Positions 1-13,730 are shown, counted from the stretch's first letter. The stretch: 64,000 nucleotides of DNA from Hofstenia miamia (GCA_004352715.1 SCFE01000110.1:660222-724221), one strand, 5' to 3'. Numbers and translations are program-made. Notes: generated by a model not told the origin, from the letters alone.

Positions 1-251
1 TAAAGTCGCTCTTAATAATTTTTGGGCACTTTTTTCATGATTAATTTAAATTATTAATTTGTAAATCTAAATATAGCATTATTTCATCGGAAATGTCATT
101 TAAATGGTAATAATGAGTGAATAAGAAGGGAATGTTCACAAACTTTGAAAGAATAAAACATTTAGAAACTACTTGGTCACTTTTTGTGACCCCTGAAGAT
201 AGATCTGCATTATCAGCGTAATGCAAAACATATCAATTAGCATAATTGCTC

Positions 252-1560
252 AAGAAGAAGAAGAAACAATCTTTATTCAGAGATTACGTTAGCAGTATAT
301 TATATACTGATAGCAACTCTGAAAGCGTTAACAAAAATGTACAACAAAAAACGTTACAAAATAAAATATTGCGCACTTGGGCTATGGAGTTTTAATTTCT
401 GTTAGTTGAATAATATGGATTATATTATCCATTTGAATTCATTTATTTTTTTCTCGAATTAGGTATAGAAATATAGTTTGACAGTTTTCGTTAAATATCT
501 CCAATGGTTTCAGTAGTTTTAATTCTCTATGTAGATCATTCCAAAGTTGTATAGAAATATTAATAAATGAGTTTTTCATAATTCTCTTTTTACAAAGAAT
601 TTGTTTCGTATTTCGAGTTCGCGTGTTTAGGTGTGCCACTATACCGAGATTAGGAAAATTTATCTTATTGTTTACAATCCTATGCAATGTTGTTAATACA
701 TTTATGTGAAGTAGGCATTGGGGATCTATGAAGTTTTTACTCAATGTTTTGTATTCAGTATTATTATTAACAGAATAATTGTGCAAGCTTCATTGACCAT
801 TTCAATTGTGCATTAATTTTCTTTAGGAAATTTTCATTCACATCCGTATAAAGCACATTGTCATGATAAAAGTAACTTAAGACTCTATCATGTATCAATT
901 GAATTCTAACTTTTGTAGGTAGTTGCTGAGATATATTACTGAGTGCTTTAAAAGATGATATTAAATTGCATTTGAAAAGTAATTAATGAATCAAATGTAA
1001 TTCCCAAGTATTTAAAATTGTGCACTTGATATATTTGGGTGTCATTAAAATGTTACTTATGCTGAGAACAATTTTTTGAATAAGCTTTTGATTTTATAAT
1101 AAAAAATTGAGTTTTGGTCGAATTAACAAGCAATTTCAGTGAAGCAAAGTTGTGAGATACTTTAGTAAAATTATTTTCAATTATTTTGATTGTATTTTCA
1201 ATCGATTTAATTGAAGAAGATCATCATCAGCGTATTGAATAACATGACAAGTAGTTTAATTACTTAAGTCATTAACATATATTTTAAAAGCAAGGGTCCT
1301 AAAATTGTTCCATGTTGTAAACCTCTTTTGATTTCTATCCAAAGTAATATAGAAATTTCTAAGGATTTTGTCAAAGTTTATACATTTAAATATAAATGCA
1401 TTTTAAGGTATAAAAGCAATTTCAAATTACTTCTACATATAAAAGTGTTGACTAAGAATTGCATAATAAATTCGTTAGCAGAATTTTAATTCAGCATCAT
1501 GCACAAAGTCTAAAGAGGGCATAATATACTTTCAATCCAATATTTCAAGGAGTTATAATC
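252..1560 (-). mobile_element. Non-LTR retrotransposon (LINE) relic, RT to 3' end
   Basis: Read on the minus strand, several frames in order carry reverse-transcriptase landmarks. Near 1340-1260 there is a G-x-x-x-GTILGPLL stretch (the usual GVPQGSILGPLLF box). Near 1245-1220 QYADDD is the catalytic YADD box. Near 870-800 is a LINE-like KINAQLKW segment, and at 786-439 the C-terminal domain. The 3' end shows AATAAA followed by a TTC repeat (about 282-252). Stops and frameshifts show it is dead. A CR1/L2/Jockey-like clade is likely but unresolved. The motif set matches the copy at 48.6-50.5 kb. Confidence 0.7.
439..786 (-). pseudogene. C-terminal segment of LINE ORF2
   Basis: Still-open 115-codon frame at the end of the LINE relic. 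It carries the typical end-of-ORF2 pattern: HLNTRTRNTKQ, then MKNSFINISIQLWNDL (the usual GKxSF...LWNxLP motif) and a terminal hydrophobic helix. In intact elements this follows the RT thumb. It has no separate function here. Confidence 0.65.
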
Positions 1561-3070
1561 AAATACACTGACACAGAAAATTAGAGTGGAGCTGGAAAGC
1601 TAGAGGGCGAGCGGAGAGTTTACAATATTCATAAAATGCTGGGGATTAGATATAGTCAATTTGACATTTGCTAATGTTGACGTAAAACCATTATCAGTGC
1701 ACGTGGTGATAATTCAATGCCTGGTAACTAATAATAAATAACAGAAATTGCACTCTTGTAGCAATTTCTCAATTCGCCAGGTAAAATTTTGTGTTAAATT
1801 TGATCAGATTTCTAACAAAGCTTTCAGAAGTATTCGTTAGAATCACACTGTGAAAATATAAAGTAGTTTCTGAACATTATTATTTACCACTTAAGCGTTA
1901 ACTTCAAGAAAACCTTTGTAACTAGCAATTAGAGGCTTACCAAAAATAGGGTGTACTACTATTTGAAAATCTGAAAGTTTCAAATATGTTATATTTTTAG
2001 TACTGATTTTTTTATATTTATCTCGTTTTAGTCACAATTTTTTGTTTTTTTGAATAAAAGTTTTGTGCAGTGCATTTGTGTCACAGGAAAAAAAATTGGA
2101 TAAAATTATTGTATCGATTCATTTTATCTGTGTGATCTTATAAGGAATGACATATTTTATTAACCTAATATTGAAAAATGCTGACATCAGCAAAAAACAT
2201 ACTAAAATTATTCAACATCACGATGTGCATTTAATTTTTTATGTTAAGAGAAGATACCAGTCGAATTTCAATGAGATTGGATCATTATTAAAGAAATTAA
2301 GTAGAGGTAGCAATTTTGCAATTCTCCAATAAAAAATATAGGGTTACATGACAGAAGATATTAATGTCTCGCTTTAAACGGACTGCATTTGCATTGCAGT
2401 ATTTGCTTTAGGATTTGGAATAGATTTTATCTACAGATTTTGTGAATATTCATTTATAGTGATTTGAGGGCGCAACCCATAGCCACCGGGAGGACGCGGG
2501 GCTATTTTTTGTAATGAGTGGGCGGCCATTGTAATCAAACATTCGAATTAATTGATCAATTCTTATTTAGTTTACCAAAAGTTAACTGTGTTAGATGAAA
2601 TTGTAAACTTTAACCAATCTTACAACTATATCAAAGCAATAGCTCTTTAATAAATAATTAACATCTCTCGTTCTGATTGAAAACCTCTCGAAGAGATTGA
2701 TATCACTAAACAAATTTGTAGATTTCTTCGCTCACATACTTCTAAACATGTACACAACAAACTAATAGCGTCAAAATGAAGTAAGTTGGTATAATAAATA
2801 CAATATTACTATCTTTTCACAAATTAAACTTTGAGTCTGCTTTCTTTTTGATGATCAATTGATTATAAAATTATGACACATTCATCTAATAGAGATTAAA
2901 TATTTGGATAAAATTCCAATTTAACCAATAGATAGTTTTATGCAGGTTATATATTTTCAAATGAGTATAAATCATGTATATAATTGATTCATTGTTGTTT
3001 CTATAATTGACTCATTGTTGTTCATACACACAATGAATATATTGCAAAAAATGTACAATTTACAGCAATC
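1561..3070. other. AT-rich sequence without recognised gene
   Basis: No frame longer than about 60 codons and no motif recognised. One short GC-rich patch at about 2465-2535 may be part of a degraded element. Confidence 0.4.
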
Positions 3071-3087
3071 TATATATATATATATAT

Positions 3088-3243
3088 NNNNNNNNNNNNN
3101 NNNNNNNNNNNNNNNNNNNNNNNNNNNNNNNNNNNNNNNNNNNNNNNNNNNNNNNNNNNNNNNNNNNNNNNNNNNNNNNNNNNNNNNNNNNNNNNNNNNN
3201 NNNNNNNNNNNNNNNNNNNNNNNNNNNNNNNNNNNNNNNNNNN
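3088..3243. other. Assembly gap (156 N) inside a (TA)n array
   Basis: Run of N bordered by TA repeats on both sides (3071-3087 and 3244-3254); a microsatellite that assembly did not resolve. Frames crossing it are artefacts. Confidence 0.95.
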
Positions 3244-4079
3244 TATATATATATGCACATAGTACACCCCTTGAATGTTTTTGTGCTTAGGCATGACACA
3301 CTCAAAATTTGTGAAGCAACTGTCCTGATGAAAATTACATTCTGACATAAAATTTTTTCAAGCAGCAACAATAATTGAATAAATTAATACATAGTTCAGT
3401 TGTGTGGTTTATGAATTTATGAAATCAGTTGTAAGCAACTTCTTAAAACGGGTTAGCACGGGCACACGTGGTCGCGACTGGTGTAGGCACGGACGAGCAC
3501 TCTAAAACCTATGATTGCAAAAGCTGGGTGCAATAGTAAGGTTTTACTCATTTCGGTCTAATGTTAATACCCCGGGGAAATTTTTGAAAATGCAAATTAT
3601 GAATAAGTCAAAAACTTCAGCAATTCGAATCAACAGCAAATTCAGTTTTATACGAAAATATCTTATCGCTCTTCCTGATGCGATTCGGTTTTTGTGAGGT
3701 TAACTGTATTTGGTCTGGTATAATTGTTACTCTCTCTCTATCAAAATGTAAGATTATGTTTAATACTTATATTGTTTTATTTAAAGTATCTCTGTTAAAC
3801 TGCACACATCCTTTGAGCGCAGAAATGTTCCTTTCATAGCGTTAGCAAACGAATTTAGTGCTACTGAATAAGCGCATGTCAACGTTTCTACTATACCTTT
3901 TACCAGAAATATGACCCAGGAAAAATAAATTTACAGACAAACGAATAAAAATATATCTACAACGAGAATAGTGGGAGTAATAGCAAAATAAATTTTCTGC
4001 AAACACATGGTTTAAATTTTTACAGATTTTCTGTTGTTTGCTAAGCATTTGTTTAAACACAGAGAAGTGCAGTTCATCA

Positions 4080-4270
4080 AATATCAAAGTATGACAGGCA
4101 AAATTGCATGTTACGATTCTTGGATTTTTTCGAACAATGTCACCTTCGTAAGTGGATTTTTTTCACGAGGTTCTTGCGGATAGTCCACACATTTTCGACA
4201 AGATTGATATCTGGAGAATTAGGTGGCTACTGCAGAATTTGACAACCGTTTACAGATATGAAATTTTTTG
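4080..4270 (-). pseudogene. Tc1/mariner transposase fragment
   Basis: On the minus strand at about 4240-4150 the frame reads PPNSPDINLVENVWTIRKNL, the W-P-x-NSPDLNP-EN-W block holding the last catalytic Asp region of Tc1-type DDE transposases. A stop replaces the usual Trp and another follows within 25 codons. No terminal repeats found, so this is an isolated relic. Confidence 0.65.
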
Positions 4271-4306
4271 TTTCACTGAAGGTGTGAGAAGTTGCATGCA
4301 GAAATG

Positions 4307-4675
4307 GAAATGGGGGTTGACAATCTAATTGCCTCAATTAAGGATGCCATCACAAAATTTTGAAGTTGTTCAATGCTTGACTGAGTTGAAATTCTACAAG
4401 AAGTTTAATTGCTAGCTAATTGTTGACCCACCCGACTACCCATTTGGTCAACGCGTTTCTAGGACCTGCCATATATGCTACCAGCTGAAAAAATATTAAA
4501 GCAAATATATACATTATTATTTCATGGATTTTGCAAAGCACACGTGTTGCAGAACTGTGCCATGCGTATTCAGCCAAAATATATGAGGGTTGAAAATCTA
4601 ATTGCCTCAATTAAGGATGCTATCACAAAATATCGAAGTTGTTCAATGCTTGACTGTGGTGAAATTCCACTAGAT
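4307..4675 (+). repeat. Duplicated ~92-bp segment (4307-4400 and 4584-4675)
   Basis: Both copies share long stretches (for example ctaattgcctcaattaagga and gttcaatgcttgactg) and lie about 277 bp apart in the same orientation. The second is open through LIASIKDAITKYRSCSMLD; the first has stops. Not recognised as a known family. Confidence 0.7.
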
Positions 4676-5167
4676 GTTATTATTCCCACCCTTTGTCTTG
4701 GAAATGATGGCTGCGAAATAATAATATATCAAATCACGATTAGAAGATATCGGTTTCACTGCTATAATGGAAGGTAAGGGAATTGACATTTAATTGGAAT
4801 TGTATGCCAAGTTACGAAAATATCAAACAACATCGGCTGCAGAGATATTTCTCTATGTTAAGAAAACTCTTGGCCTATTACAGCAATCTTAACCACAATA
4901 ATATATGGACATTTATGTGCTGTAATTATTAGTGAAGCAATTGCTATAAAAAATTAACCTATTATTATGCAAGAGTTTTTGTATTTGTTTTATATATTGT
5001 TCCCAGTAATAGAAAACGTTTTATATTGCTTAAATGGATCATTTTGAAAATTGAATGGTAGTATCTTAGGGCATATCTAACTAAATTCGGCCACATTTTA
5101 TCATAAAAATAAGGTCATATTTTGTGTTTTTAAAGTCATATTTCTGATTGACCTAGTTATAATTGAA

Positions 5168-5252
5168 CAACATATTATCCGGCATCCGGCAGTCGAATTA
5201 CCCGAAATCATCCGGTATAGGGTACATTCAATTCACTATCCGGATCCCATCC
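5168..5252. repeat. ATCCGG motif cluster, probable DNA-transposon tip
   Basis: ATCCGG or its variants occur four times in 85 bp, ending in ggatcccatcccta, in an otherwise AT-rich region. The reverse complement starts TAGGGATGGGATCCGG, like hAT tips. No opposite end found. Confidence 0.4.
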
Positions 5253-6173
5253 CTAATATTAATACCAATCTATAATTATAATAGAGAAGTGAATCAAGAA
5301 CACCTACTTTAAGTTTAAATTAGCTCAAAATGGGCGAAAATTATAAAATAGATGGACTGTGTTTGGGATAAGAAATTTTTAAAACTACCCATTTCTATCT
5401 CTGGTTGCAAGCCATCTTGCTCCAATATCTAGCGGTTGGGGTATAAAGCATTTGCGTGTGCAACAAACTCCAACAATGTTTTTTACTGTTAGTCGTTCCT
5501 TCAGGGATAAATTTAAATATAATTCTGACTATGAAAGTGTGCCCCAAAACCATAACTTTTGGACAGAATTTTTAAGACTTTTTCATTTGCCTTTCCTGTT
5601 GACTGCTGCATCAAACCTTGACTTTCTTTCGATGCAACTGAAAAATACATTGAAAACCTATTGAAAACTGTATTTTCGCAATTTTTTACAAGCCTCTATC
5701 GTTTTTCCTCATGCAAATCTCTTATATTTGATATAATTTTTGACAGTTTCTTATTTATACCCGATCTAGCCAATGATCGATGCACTGTCCTTTCTGGGAA
5801 TTTTTGAACGATGTCTCGTTCAGAGAAAATGATATTTTTCAGTGCTAAGTTTGTCAATCTGTGATTTCACAATCAGAAATTTTCACAGGAAGGCCATTGC
5901 TTTTCTTATGAGTGATCTGTTACTTTCCAGAACTTTAAAGTTTCTGTAGACGATAGTCTTTGGCATGCCTAATGCTGTATACAAAAACTAGAATCATGGA
6001 TTACGTTGTGATACAGAAATTTAACTGTGTTTCGTATGTTCTGCATGAATAAATTAAACACGAACAAAACTGATATTTTGGCGGGTTATTTGAAAAAACG
6101 AAAATTTAATTACCATTGTTGGTTACGTATTATTATTATTATTATTATATGCTCTACTAATCCCACTCTGATC

Positions 6174-6540
6174 CAGACTTGTCAACGAGCCGACATTTCC
6201 TAGCTCGGCTCGTTTAAATTTTGTGCAAGTTCGGCTCGGCTCGCCACATAAAATCTTTGAATGAGACTCGTTTTAGTTCGGTATTTTTTTAAAAATATTG
6301 TGCTCAAAGAATTTTTTACGTAGCTCTTCCTATTATTTAATAAATATTTCTCAAATAAGATTATAGGAAAGGCATACTGACTGCAAAAAATAAGGAAAAT
6401 CTCCATAATCAAATTAACAAGCAGAACTATAAACTTGCTTTGCTTAAAATAGGCTCGTTTTGGGCTCGTTATATATCAAATACTGGGCTCAAGCTCGGGT
6501 CGGCTCGGCTAGTTAGAAGCTCGACTCATTGACAAGTCTG
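6174..6540. mobile_element. hAT-type MITE, 367 bp, with perfect 8-bp TSD
   Basis: Starts CAGACTTGTCAACGAGCCGA and ends in the inverted form (TCGACTCATTGACAAGTCTG), giving terminal inverted repeats. Inside both ends the motif GGCTCG/CGAGCC recurs many times. It is flanked by CTCTGATC at 6166-6173 and again at 6541-6548, the 8-bp duplication expected of hAT transposase. Too short for a transposase, so non-autonomous. A second, truncated copy lies at 40081-40250. Confidence 0.85.
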
Positions 6541-6548
6541 CTCTGATC

Positions 6549-7330
6549 ATTTTCCTATCAAGCGACACAACAAAACATAGTAACGAAAGGCAAAACTCCT
6601 CAACAGTCCCATTTTTTGCGACAAGTTATACCTATAGTAACACGAGTTCATTCACCACGTTTCTTTTATGCGGATTATTCCTCCCGGGATATCTGATCTA
6701 ATTGCTTTAAAAAATTGGCCCGAAAATTGATTGAATTGTATTAAAAATCCTAAAAGCTTTCAAGCAAAACGATTTATTCACACTTCAATTGATTTATACC
6801 TGAACACAACAAGATATTGATTCATCGATGCCATGGTTAGTCTCATTCTCTTTGAAGAAAGCAAGCCGTCAAGTGACGTGAACGCACGTTATATTTCGAC
6901 ATAAACAATTGGAGCATACTTATAAGTCCTATGCTTGCATAGTGACTTATAACACCCTCTGAAACACGATTTCTAGGAGCAATTTCTAAAATTTACATAA
7001 GTTTATGAAGGTCTGGGGTTTTCCTTAATACATTATCAAGTTTTTTTGCAAGGCTCCAAAATAATCCAAGCAGCTTCTGTTTCCACATGTTGCAAGCTCT
7101 TGGTCAATTCGAATCTACCTTGTAGTGCGGTTATTACATTTGTTATAGCACATGAAAATTGCATTTAGGCAAATATTGCATAAAAACAGAATATTGTCAG
7201 AAATTGCGTGAAAAGTTTCGTTATTGCTTTACTTAATAAAATCCCATCTCTGTATTCCTTAATGAGGTTAACTGATTAATTTTTCATATTTTAAAGGTAA
7301 TCTTCTCCATATTTTTAATCATTTTTAAAA
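6549..7330. other. No recognised feature
   Basis: AT-rich unique-looking sequence; no coding frame, motif or repeat recognised. Confidence 0.4.
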
Positions 7331-7339
7331 TTTCACTAT

Positions 7340-7465
7340 AGCGTCTGCCTTATATTTAATACAAACAGCCCCTCGTACAAATCCTCATAGAGCTACTGGA
7401 ATAGCGGTAAGTTTCAATTCAGTAGTTTTAAATTTAATTTCAGAAGAACCAAAAACCAGACTTAA
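7340..7465 (+). pseudogene. Possible Ty3/gypsy integrase C-terminal scrap
   Basis: An open frame reads LYLIQTAPRTNPHRATGIA, then about ten residues later EEPKTRLK. This resembles the YR-TPH-ATG-AP...GR-TRL segment at the end of many Ty3/gypsy integrases. Alternatively it is a short host exon, since a consensus donor gtaagt follows GIA at 7406. Only about 40 residues are visible, so the call is weak. Confidence 0.35.
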
Positions 7466-7469
7466 ATAA

Positions 7470-8763
7470 GAGTGGCGACTGCCAATGACGTAATCGAATA
7501 CTAGCTTTTATCTACGAAGTAAGTTTAATCAAATTTATTGGAAGGAATGAGTAAAATGATAGGGAATATTTAGCCTGAGTGAAACATAGTTAGCGAATGA
7601 GAATTTGTTAGCTGCACTCATTTCGTGGAGAGAAGATTTAATCACTTTCTGCGTGTGTTTCTCTACTTCACCTGACTGGCAATGCACATGAGTACTAAAT
7701 TTTAAAAAAGTAAGTGTTTCTATTTCGGTGTAATAAATGTTAACTGAAGACTTTGCCCTACGTAACTCATTGCCGAAAGCTGTTCACAAGAGAGCATTTA
7801 TAAAAATAGTAATAGAATATTCTTACTTATACATACATTTCGTCTGCAGCTAAAGGGATAAGATTTTCCGTCCATTTCCTATCCAACAATACTCTATTGC
7901 ATAAAGTCATTCGTACCATGTTGGACTCTGTGTCCCACCCCGCTACCTGAAGCCTTTTTTTATATAATGTGATAAATCATTTGTTGCAACACCCCAATCA
8001 AATCAGTAGTTAAGAATGATCTTCTCAATGGACCGACCGAGATGGACATGGGTAAAAAAAATGGGCAGAAATTTATAAAAACTGACTATTACGCAACAGC
8101 GCATGCAAGTCAACTTACAGTATATGCAGTGAATGTTATATAAGTTATAAATAATTTGTTAAAAATAATATTTACGATTTGAAGTTTTACATTAGTACGT
8201 ATCATATACTCCTTTAAATTTAAACTTAGAATCTTCAATTTCAATGTGTAGATTTTACTCTAACTTTCTAACATACCAAAATTTTTTTGACAAGTATTAT
8301 AAAAATGTGTCGAAAATGGGCCGAATTGCATTAATTTTAATGAGCCATGACAAGTCTAAAGTTTCCTGAGCAGGGCTTGTATATTTTCGACCCACGTCCG
8401 CAGCTGGGCAACACATCACTGTTACAAATTTTTATGTACATGTAGATAATTAAAAGTGTTCAGGTGTGATCTAGCATTTCGTTAGTGAAAAAACATTGTT
8501 TTTATGAGACTATTTCACAAGCACAATTTGAGGATCCAAAACACAAAGAAGCTTTTGATAACATAGAACATGCACACATCTGAATTGTCTCTTTTGTATC
8601 AGATATAATTTCTTGTGAAAATGAAGGCAGCGCAATAAGGATATAATGTTTTACAATCAATTGAATGTGTATGAAATTCGTTCAGACATACTGTTCAATA
8701 TACTTTCATGCTATAGGACATTAAAGATTCTATTCTTTAGGTAGCAATTTGACGAACTTTGCA

Positions 8764-8794
<31 letters not shown>

Positions 8795-9800
8795 ATGCAG
8801 GTAGAAAGATAGCTAAATATATACATGTATAAAGTATATTATTTCCTATTGGCAATATTGAGTTGATATCTCTAGTTGCATGTGTAATTTCTTTCCACTG
8901 CCTATTTCATTTCGTTTAAATTATATTGTATCATCAACAATAGAAAATTGCAACATATTAATAATTTGGACTGCTCTTCGCAAACTTAAAATGAAGAGAC
9001 ATATTTATTCATTAGTGAATTTTGATCGGTAAAAATTAGAAAACATCTCGGATTTTAGAAAATTTGCATTAATTAGAGCTAAAATAATGGCATTAAAATT
9101 TTATGAAATTTAACGTAAAAAATATTTTTGATTAACTATCAATAAATTATTATTTCTAAAGCAATTTACTAAATTAGAGATTTGCAGACATGAAAAATGA
9201 TAAGGTTATCCCCATCAAAGTAGTGTATAGGTCAACTCGACTGCTGGCTCCTATCGGTTATGATTTAAATTGACTCACTTGCCAGACTTGAAAATTTAAT
9301 CTACCAAATTTCCAGAATTGTTTCCAATTAGCTACATTTACTATTTTATATGCTTTGTTTTTAATTTTGTTGTCTAGAATGTGATTATATCTAGAAGACC
9401 ATGATATATCTGTCGTTATGCAGTGTTTCTTCCAATGTGTTTTTCAGCTTTGCTTTAAAATTTGAGAATGTGACAAGATTATCGTGCAAGTCAAATTTTC
9501 GGTATGCGACTGATGGGGCTGTTCAGATTATATCCAAATGTAACTAAGCAAATTCATTGATTATGAATGAACCTAAATCCTATTTGAAACATTAAAAACA
9601 TTAGATTTCATAACACAAATTTTAAATAAATATGAATCCAAATTGGAAGAAAGTTTTAAAAAAATAATACAGCATATTTGCATACATTGCTTAGATCGAT
9701 GCAAGCACAAGATTATTATTCGGTTTGTACGTGTGGTTGAATGATTTGTTTTTCTTGCTATTTTTCACTTTTCATGTTTTCACGATGTATATACAAATGC
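7470..9800. other. No gene recognised; (TA)n and one possible hAT tip
   Basis: Nothing coding recognised. Position 8390-8423 (cacgtccgcagctgggcaac then catcactg) reads in reverse as CAGTGATGTGTTGCCCAGCT, resembling a hAT end, without a partner. A (TA)n array lies at 8768-8795. Confidence 0.35.
8768..8795. repeat. (TA)n microsatellite
   Basis: About 14 TA units. Confidence 0.95.
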
Positions 9801-9826
9801 ATGACTCATATATATATATATATATA

Positions 9827-10115
9827 NNNNNNNNNNNNNNNNNNNNNNNNNNNNNNNNNNNNNNNNNNNNNNNNNNNNNNNNNNNNNNNNNNNNNNNNNN
9901 NNNNNNNNNNNNNNNNNNNNNNNNNNNNNNNNNNNNNNNNNNNNNNNNNNNNNNNNNNNNNNNNNNNNNNNNNNNNNNNNNNNNNNNNNNNNNNNNNNNN
10001 NNNNNNNNNNNNNNNNNNNNNNNNNNNNNNNNNNNNNNNNNNNNNNNNNNNNNNNNNNNNNNNNNNNNNNNNNNNNNNNNNNNNNNNNNNNNNNNNNNNN
10101 NNNNNNNNNNNNNNN
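9827..10115. other. Assembly gap (289 N) inside a (TA)n array
   Basis: TA repeats abut both sides (9809-9826, 10117-10147). Apparent frames crossing the gap are artefacts. Confidence 0.95.
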
Positions 10116-10149
<34 letters not shown>

Positions 10150-10153
<4 letters not shown>

Positions 10154-12058
10154 AGTGAATATTTTTAACTACAATTTACAATTTCTAGTATGATTTTGGC
10201 TTTCTATACACGTTCTACACATTGAATAATTTCAATACATTATGAAAAAATATTTTTACGGCACCAATATATTTTTAGAATAACGTTTCATATTACTAAT
10301 TTTTCACGTAAATGAAGGAGCTCTGTTGGTTTTTTTTGCATAGTAACTATCTAATTTTCGTCTCAGAGTTAATGCAAAAAATCCTTCTGAAATATGTTGT
10401 AATTCTGATCTGGACTTACCGAAACCTTATTCATTAGGAAACTTAGTGATGGCTACCAATCGCATTCATTTAGCAATCCTCAATATGATTTTGAATAATT
10501 TTCATTCTATAAACATGTGCTAAATAGTGATAATTTTATTTTTTTATGCTCTTTACATTCAAAACCTGAAATTCATGAACGTCTAAATGAAAACTGATAC
10601 ACCTACATTTATTTAGGCGATTTTCTAATTTATTAATAACACATTTTTTCCTTGCATTCACAAGACATACATACACTTTACATGATTCAGCAAGTTTTAT
10701 TTGTTGTTATTGAGAATGGGCAGGAAATCGCAGTCAAACATCTTTTAACAAAAGCTTAGTTTTGATTACTATAAAATAAGCATTATTTTTTAATATTTGG
10801 GTAAAGATTTTTTCTGATTGTTATCTTGGCATCGTAGAAGAGCTCCGTGAAGCGAGGTCGCAAACTTAAGTCAAATAAAAAAAGGAATGTGATGTTTTCA
10901 GATTTTTTAAATATTCGTGAGTTATAAGCATATAAATATTATTCGGGGAAACCATAACAGATATTGAAAATTTCCAGTAGAATAAGGGTTAACATTTTTT
11001 ATAAACTGATTTAGTTATTTTGTATTTTCAGCTCACTAAATGCCATTGGTAAATGCTTAAAACAAATTCTAAAGCTTTTCTAATATGTAGCTTAAAATTT
11101 TAAATTAAATCTTATGAAAGCTGCTATAAATACAGCGGCTTTTTTGAAAAAATTTTCAAGGAGTAACTCCAATTTTTCCTAAGCCATCACTTCCTTACTT
11201 TCCAGTTTCTCAAACTGATCAAGTGTAGGCTGTACAAACTAGCTCTTTAATAAAATTTATATTTTTTCAATAATAATATAATTTATGTAAAAGTGAATAT
11301 TTGAAGTACTACTTAGTAACTTTTGTCGCTTAGTTGACCACATTATAAACCAAAGAATTGAAACACCATTGGTCAATTTTGTTGTAATCAACTAAAACTG
11401 CAGTCTGTTATTTTACCAACAAAACAATTTTTTTACTATTGAAGCTTAATATGTCTACAAAAGTTTTCTTCATTAATAACAATTTACTTTCTTTAGAAAT
11501 TCGCTCGTATCTGAAATTAAAGTCAATTTAAGGATGATCTTGTGACAACAATAAGATATTATTTTTTAGAAATATTTCAATTTAATGAAATCTGCATAAA
11601 GTTTGTTGCGAAAGCTGAAATTTTGAATCATTTCAACACATAAATTTTAAAAGATTGATTTGTACTAAGAGACAAAATGAAAAATGAGATAATTTCTCCA
11701 ATACATACATAAGTTTAATGGTAAGAAAGGTCTACTTAAATAGACAAAAATTTCAAGTACAATTATGGTGTTTCAATATGTTTGGTCGTCCTGTTTATTG
11801 AAGATTTCATCAGGAAATTACACAGTGCTTAAAAACTTCCTTCGAATTTGGCATTCTACTAAAGAAAAATTTCACCAAATCTTCTCATTCCAACCTAACT
11901 AACAGCTTCATCTTCAGTTCTAAGATTGATAATAATCTATTTTCGAATTCATTGTATGCAAATGAATGCAAAATTTGATAGTCTAGAAGTAACTTCAACA
12001 TCATATATTATTGTGAACTGCTACATCTGAAATTTGGTCGGTTGGGCCACAGTCTATT

Positions 12059-12101
<43 letters not shown>

Positions 12102-13390
12102 CTACAATTCTATATATATATATATATATGTATATGTATGTATTTTTAATAGGCTGTGGCTATTGCTCTCTTAAATGCAACCATGAGGTAAACTGGATTC
12201 TGGAAAACAACAAGAACAAGTGCTTGACAAATTATAGAACATTGTCTACCTTTAGTGATAAATTATAATCAATTAGTGATCATCAACTTTTCCAATTTTG
12301 TCTGATGAATTAACCTATATCTTGTTGTCATTTGTTTTTCTGAATTCTAGAGAACTATAATGCGATTTTACAGAATTATAATTCATTTATAAATGAAAGC
12401 TTGCAAGAGGAAGGCTGGCAAATCATACATACTACAGTTCCAAAACATAAAATGGATATCAAATGATCTTAAATGTCATTTTCTTCAAAATTTTGAAATT
12501 TGAGACAGTTGTATGAAAAACATAAAATGTTCTATAATTATGTCTTTTGCGCTGCACATTAAGGAATTTCTATTGAAATTACTATGAATTCGATATTGTA
12601 AAGAGCTGAATTTTGTTCATCGCTTTGAAATATATGGAATGATATGATTGAGTGATGGCATCATCTTATTGAACTTTTTTTCTGGGTTTGCTTAATATAG
12701 TGATCATTCGCTCTTTTCTGGGCAAATTGAAATTTCTAGATGATAAAATACTCATTTCGAATATCTAAGAACATTTTAAACTAAATGTTCTAAGCAATCT
12801 TAAAGTAATCAATTGCAGTGTTTATGAACAAGAAGCAGGTAACTGTGATATCGAAAGAAGAAATTTGATTAACAAACAAGTAAACGAAAACTTATAAAAC
12901 TATAACCCCTCCACTGTTTCCCATGCAGCAGATATCTTCTTGAAAACGGAGTACTAAAACTGAGCATTGCCTCATTATTCAATTTTTGTCAAAAATGGCA
13001 AAGTGGTACGTGCAGTGATCTCGAACAAAAGCAGCTCCAGGACGCCTTAACAAAGAAATTACCATTTGATATTGCATAAATTGGCGAAATATCGCTTGAT
13101 TTTGCAATCAAATGAAATATTACATCTTCTTTGTCACTCCAGATTATACTGGATTCGTTAAAGTATTGCATTGTCGATAGTGCTATAAAAATTTGTAAAT
13201 GCTTTTAGTTGCTTAGTTCCTGAGATTTATCATATATTTTTCATTTGCACAGGGATGATTAGTGAAAGACTATCAAAAGGTTCATTTTAATTCTTTGGAA
13301 ATAATAATAGCATCAAGGATATTAAAAATACGAGAATGTGATGAAAAATGTACCAAGGATGCGGAAAGGAAAGAAGCTAATAATATTTCT
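10150..13390. other. No gene recognised; (TA)n arrays
   Basis: AT-rich sequence with a long (TA)n at 12059-12100 and another at 12111-12130. No frame above about 60 codons carries a recognisable motif. Confidence 0.4.
12059..12130. repeat. (TA)n microsatellite, interrupted
   Basis: About 20 TA units, a short interruption (atctacaattc), then about 10 more units. Confidence 0.95.
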
Positions 13391-13392
13391 AG

Positions 13393-13500
13393 AGGTGGTT
13401 GGGTCCGAATATTCGAAAATTCGAATGTACTCGAATAGAATTCATGTTCCAATATTTTAACACTCTCCTCGAATATTCGAATTGCTGGCTAAACTTAGTT
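13393..13500. repeat. TTCGAATATTCGAA-type motif cluster
   Basis: The palindromic motif ATTCGAA / CGAATATTCG recurs at least five times in about 90 bp, starting after ctagaggtggttgggtcc. Resembles subterminal repeats of a non-autonomous hAT element; the other end was not found. Confidence 0.4.
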
Positions 13501-13730
13501 CGAAAGAGTTTTTGAAACTATAATTTTAGTATGAATACATAAAGCGGTAATAAATTACCAAAGAAGAACTGCAACTAACAAAGAAATATTGCTAGAACTA
13601 ATTTTGATAACCTTTAGTACCTTGGGGATCATAATACAGCAAATACCGCAGAGCATTATGTATATAACGATGTACATTTATTATAGAAGAAAAATTGGTA
13701 TTGGTTGGGTTTACGATTCTATCATAATCC

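Noticed and set aside
5452-5664. 70-codon + frame (NHNFWTEFLRLFHLPFLL)
   Set aside because: No motif, no splice context; within the range expected by chance.
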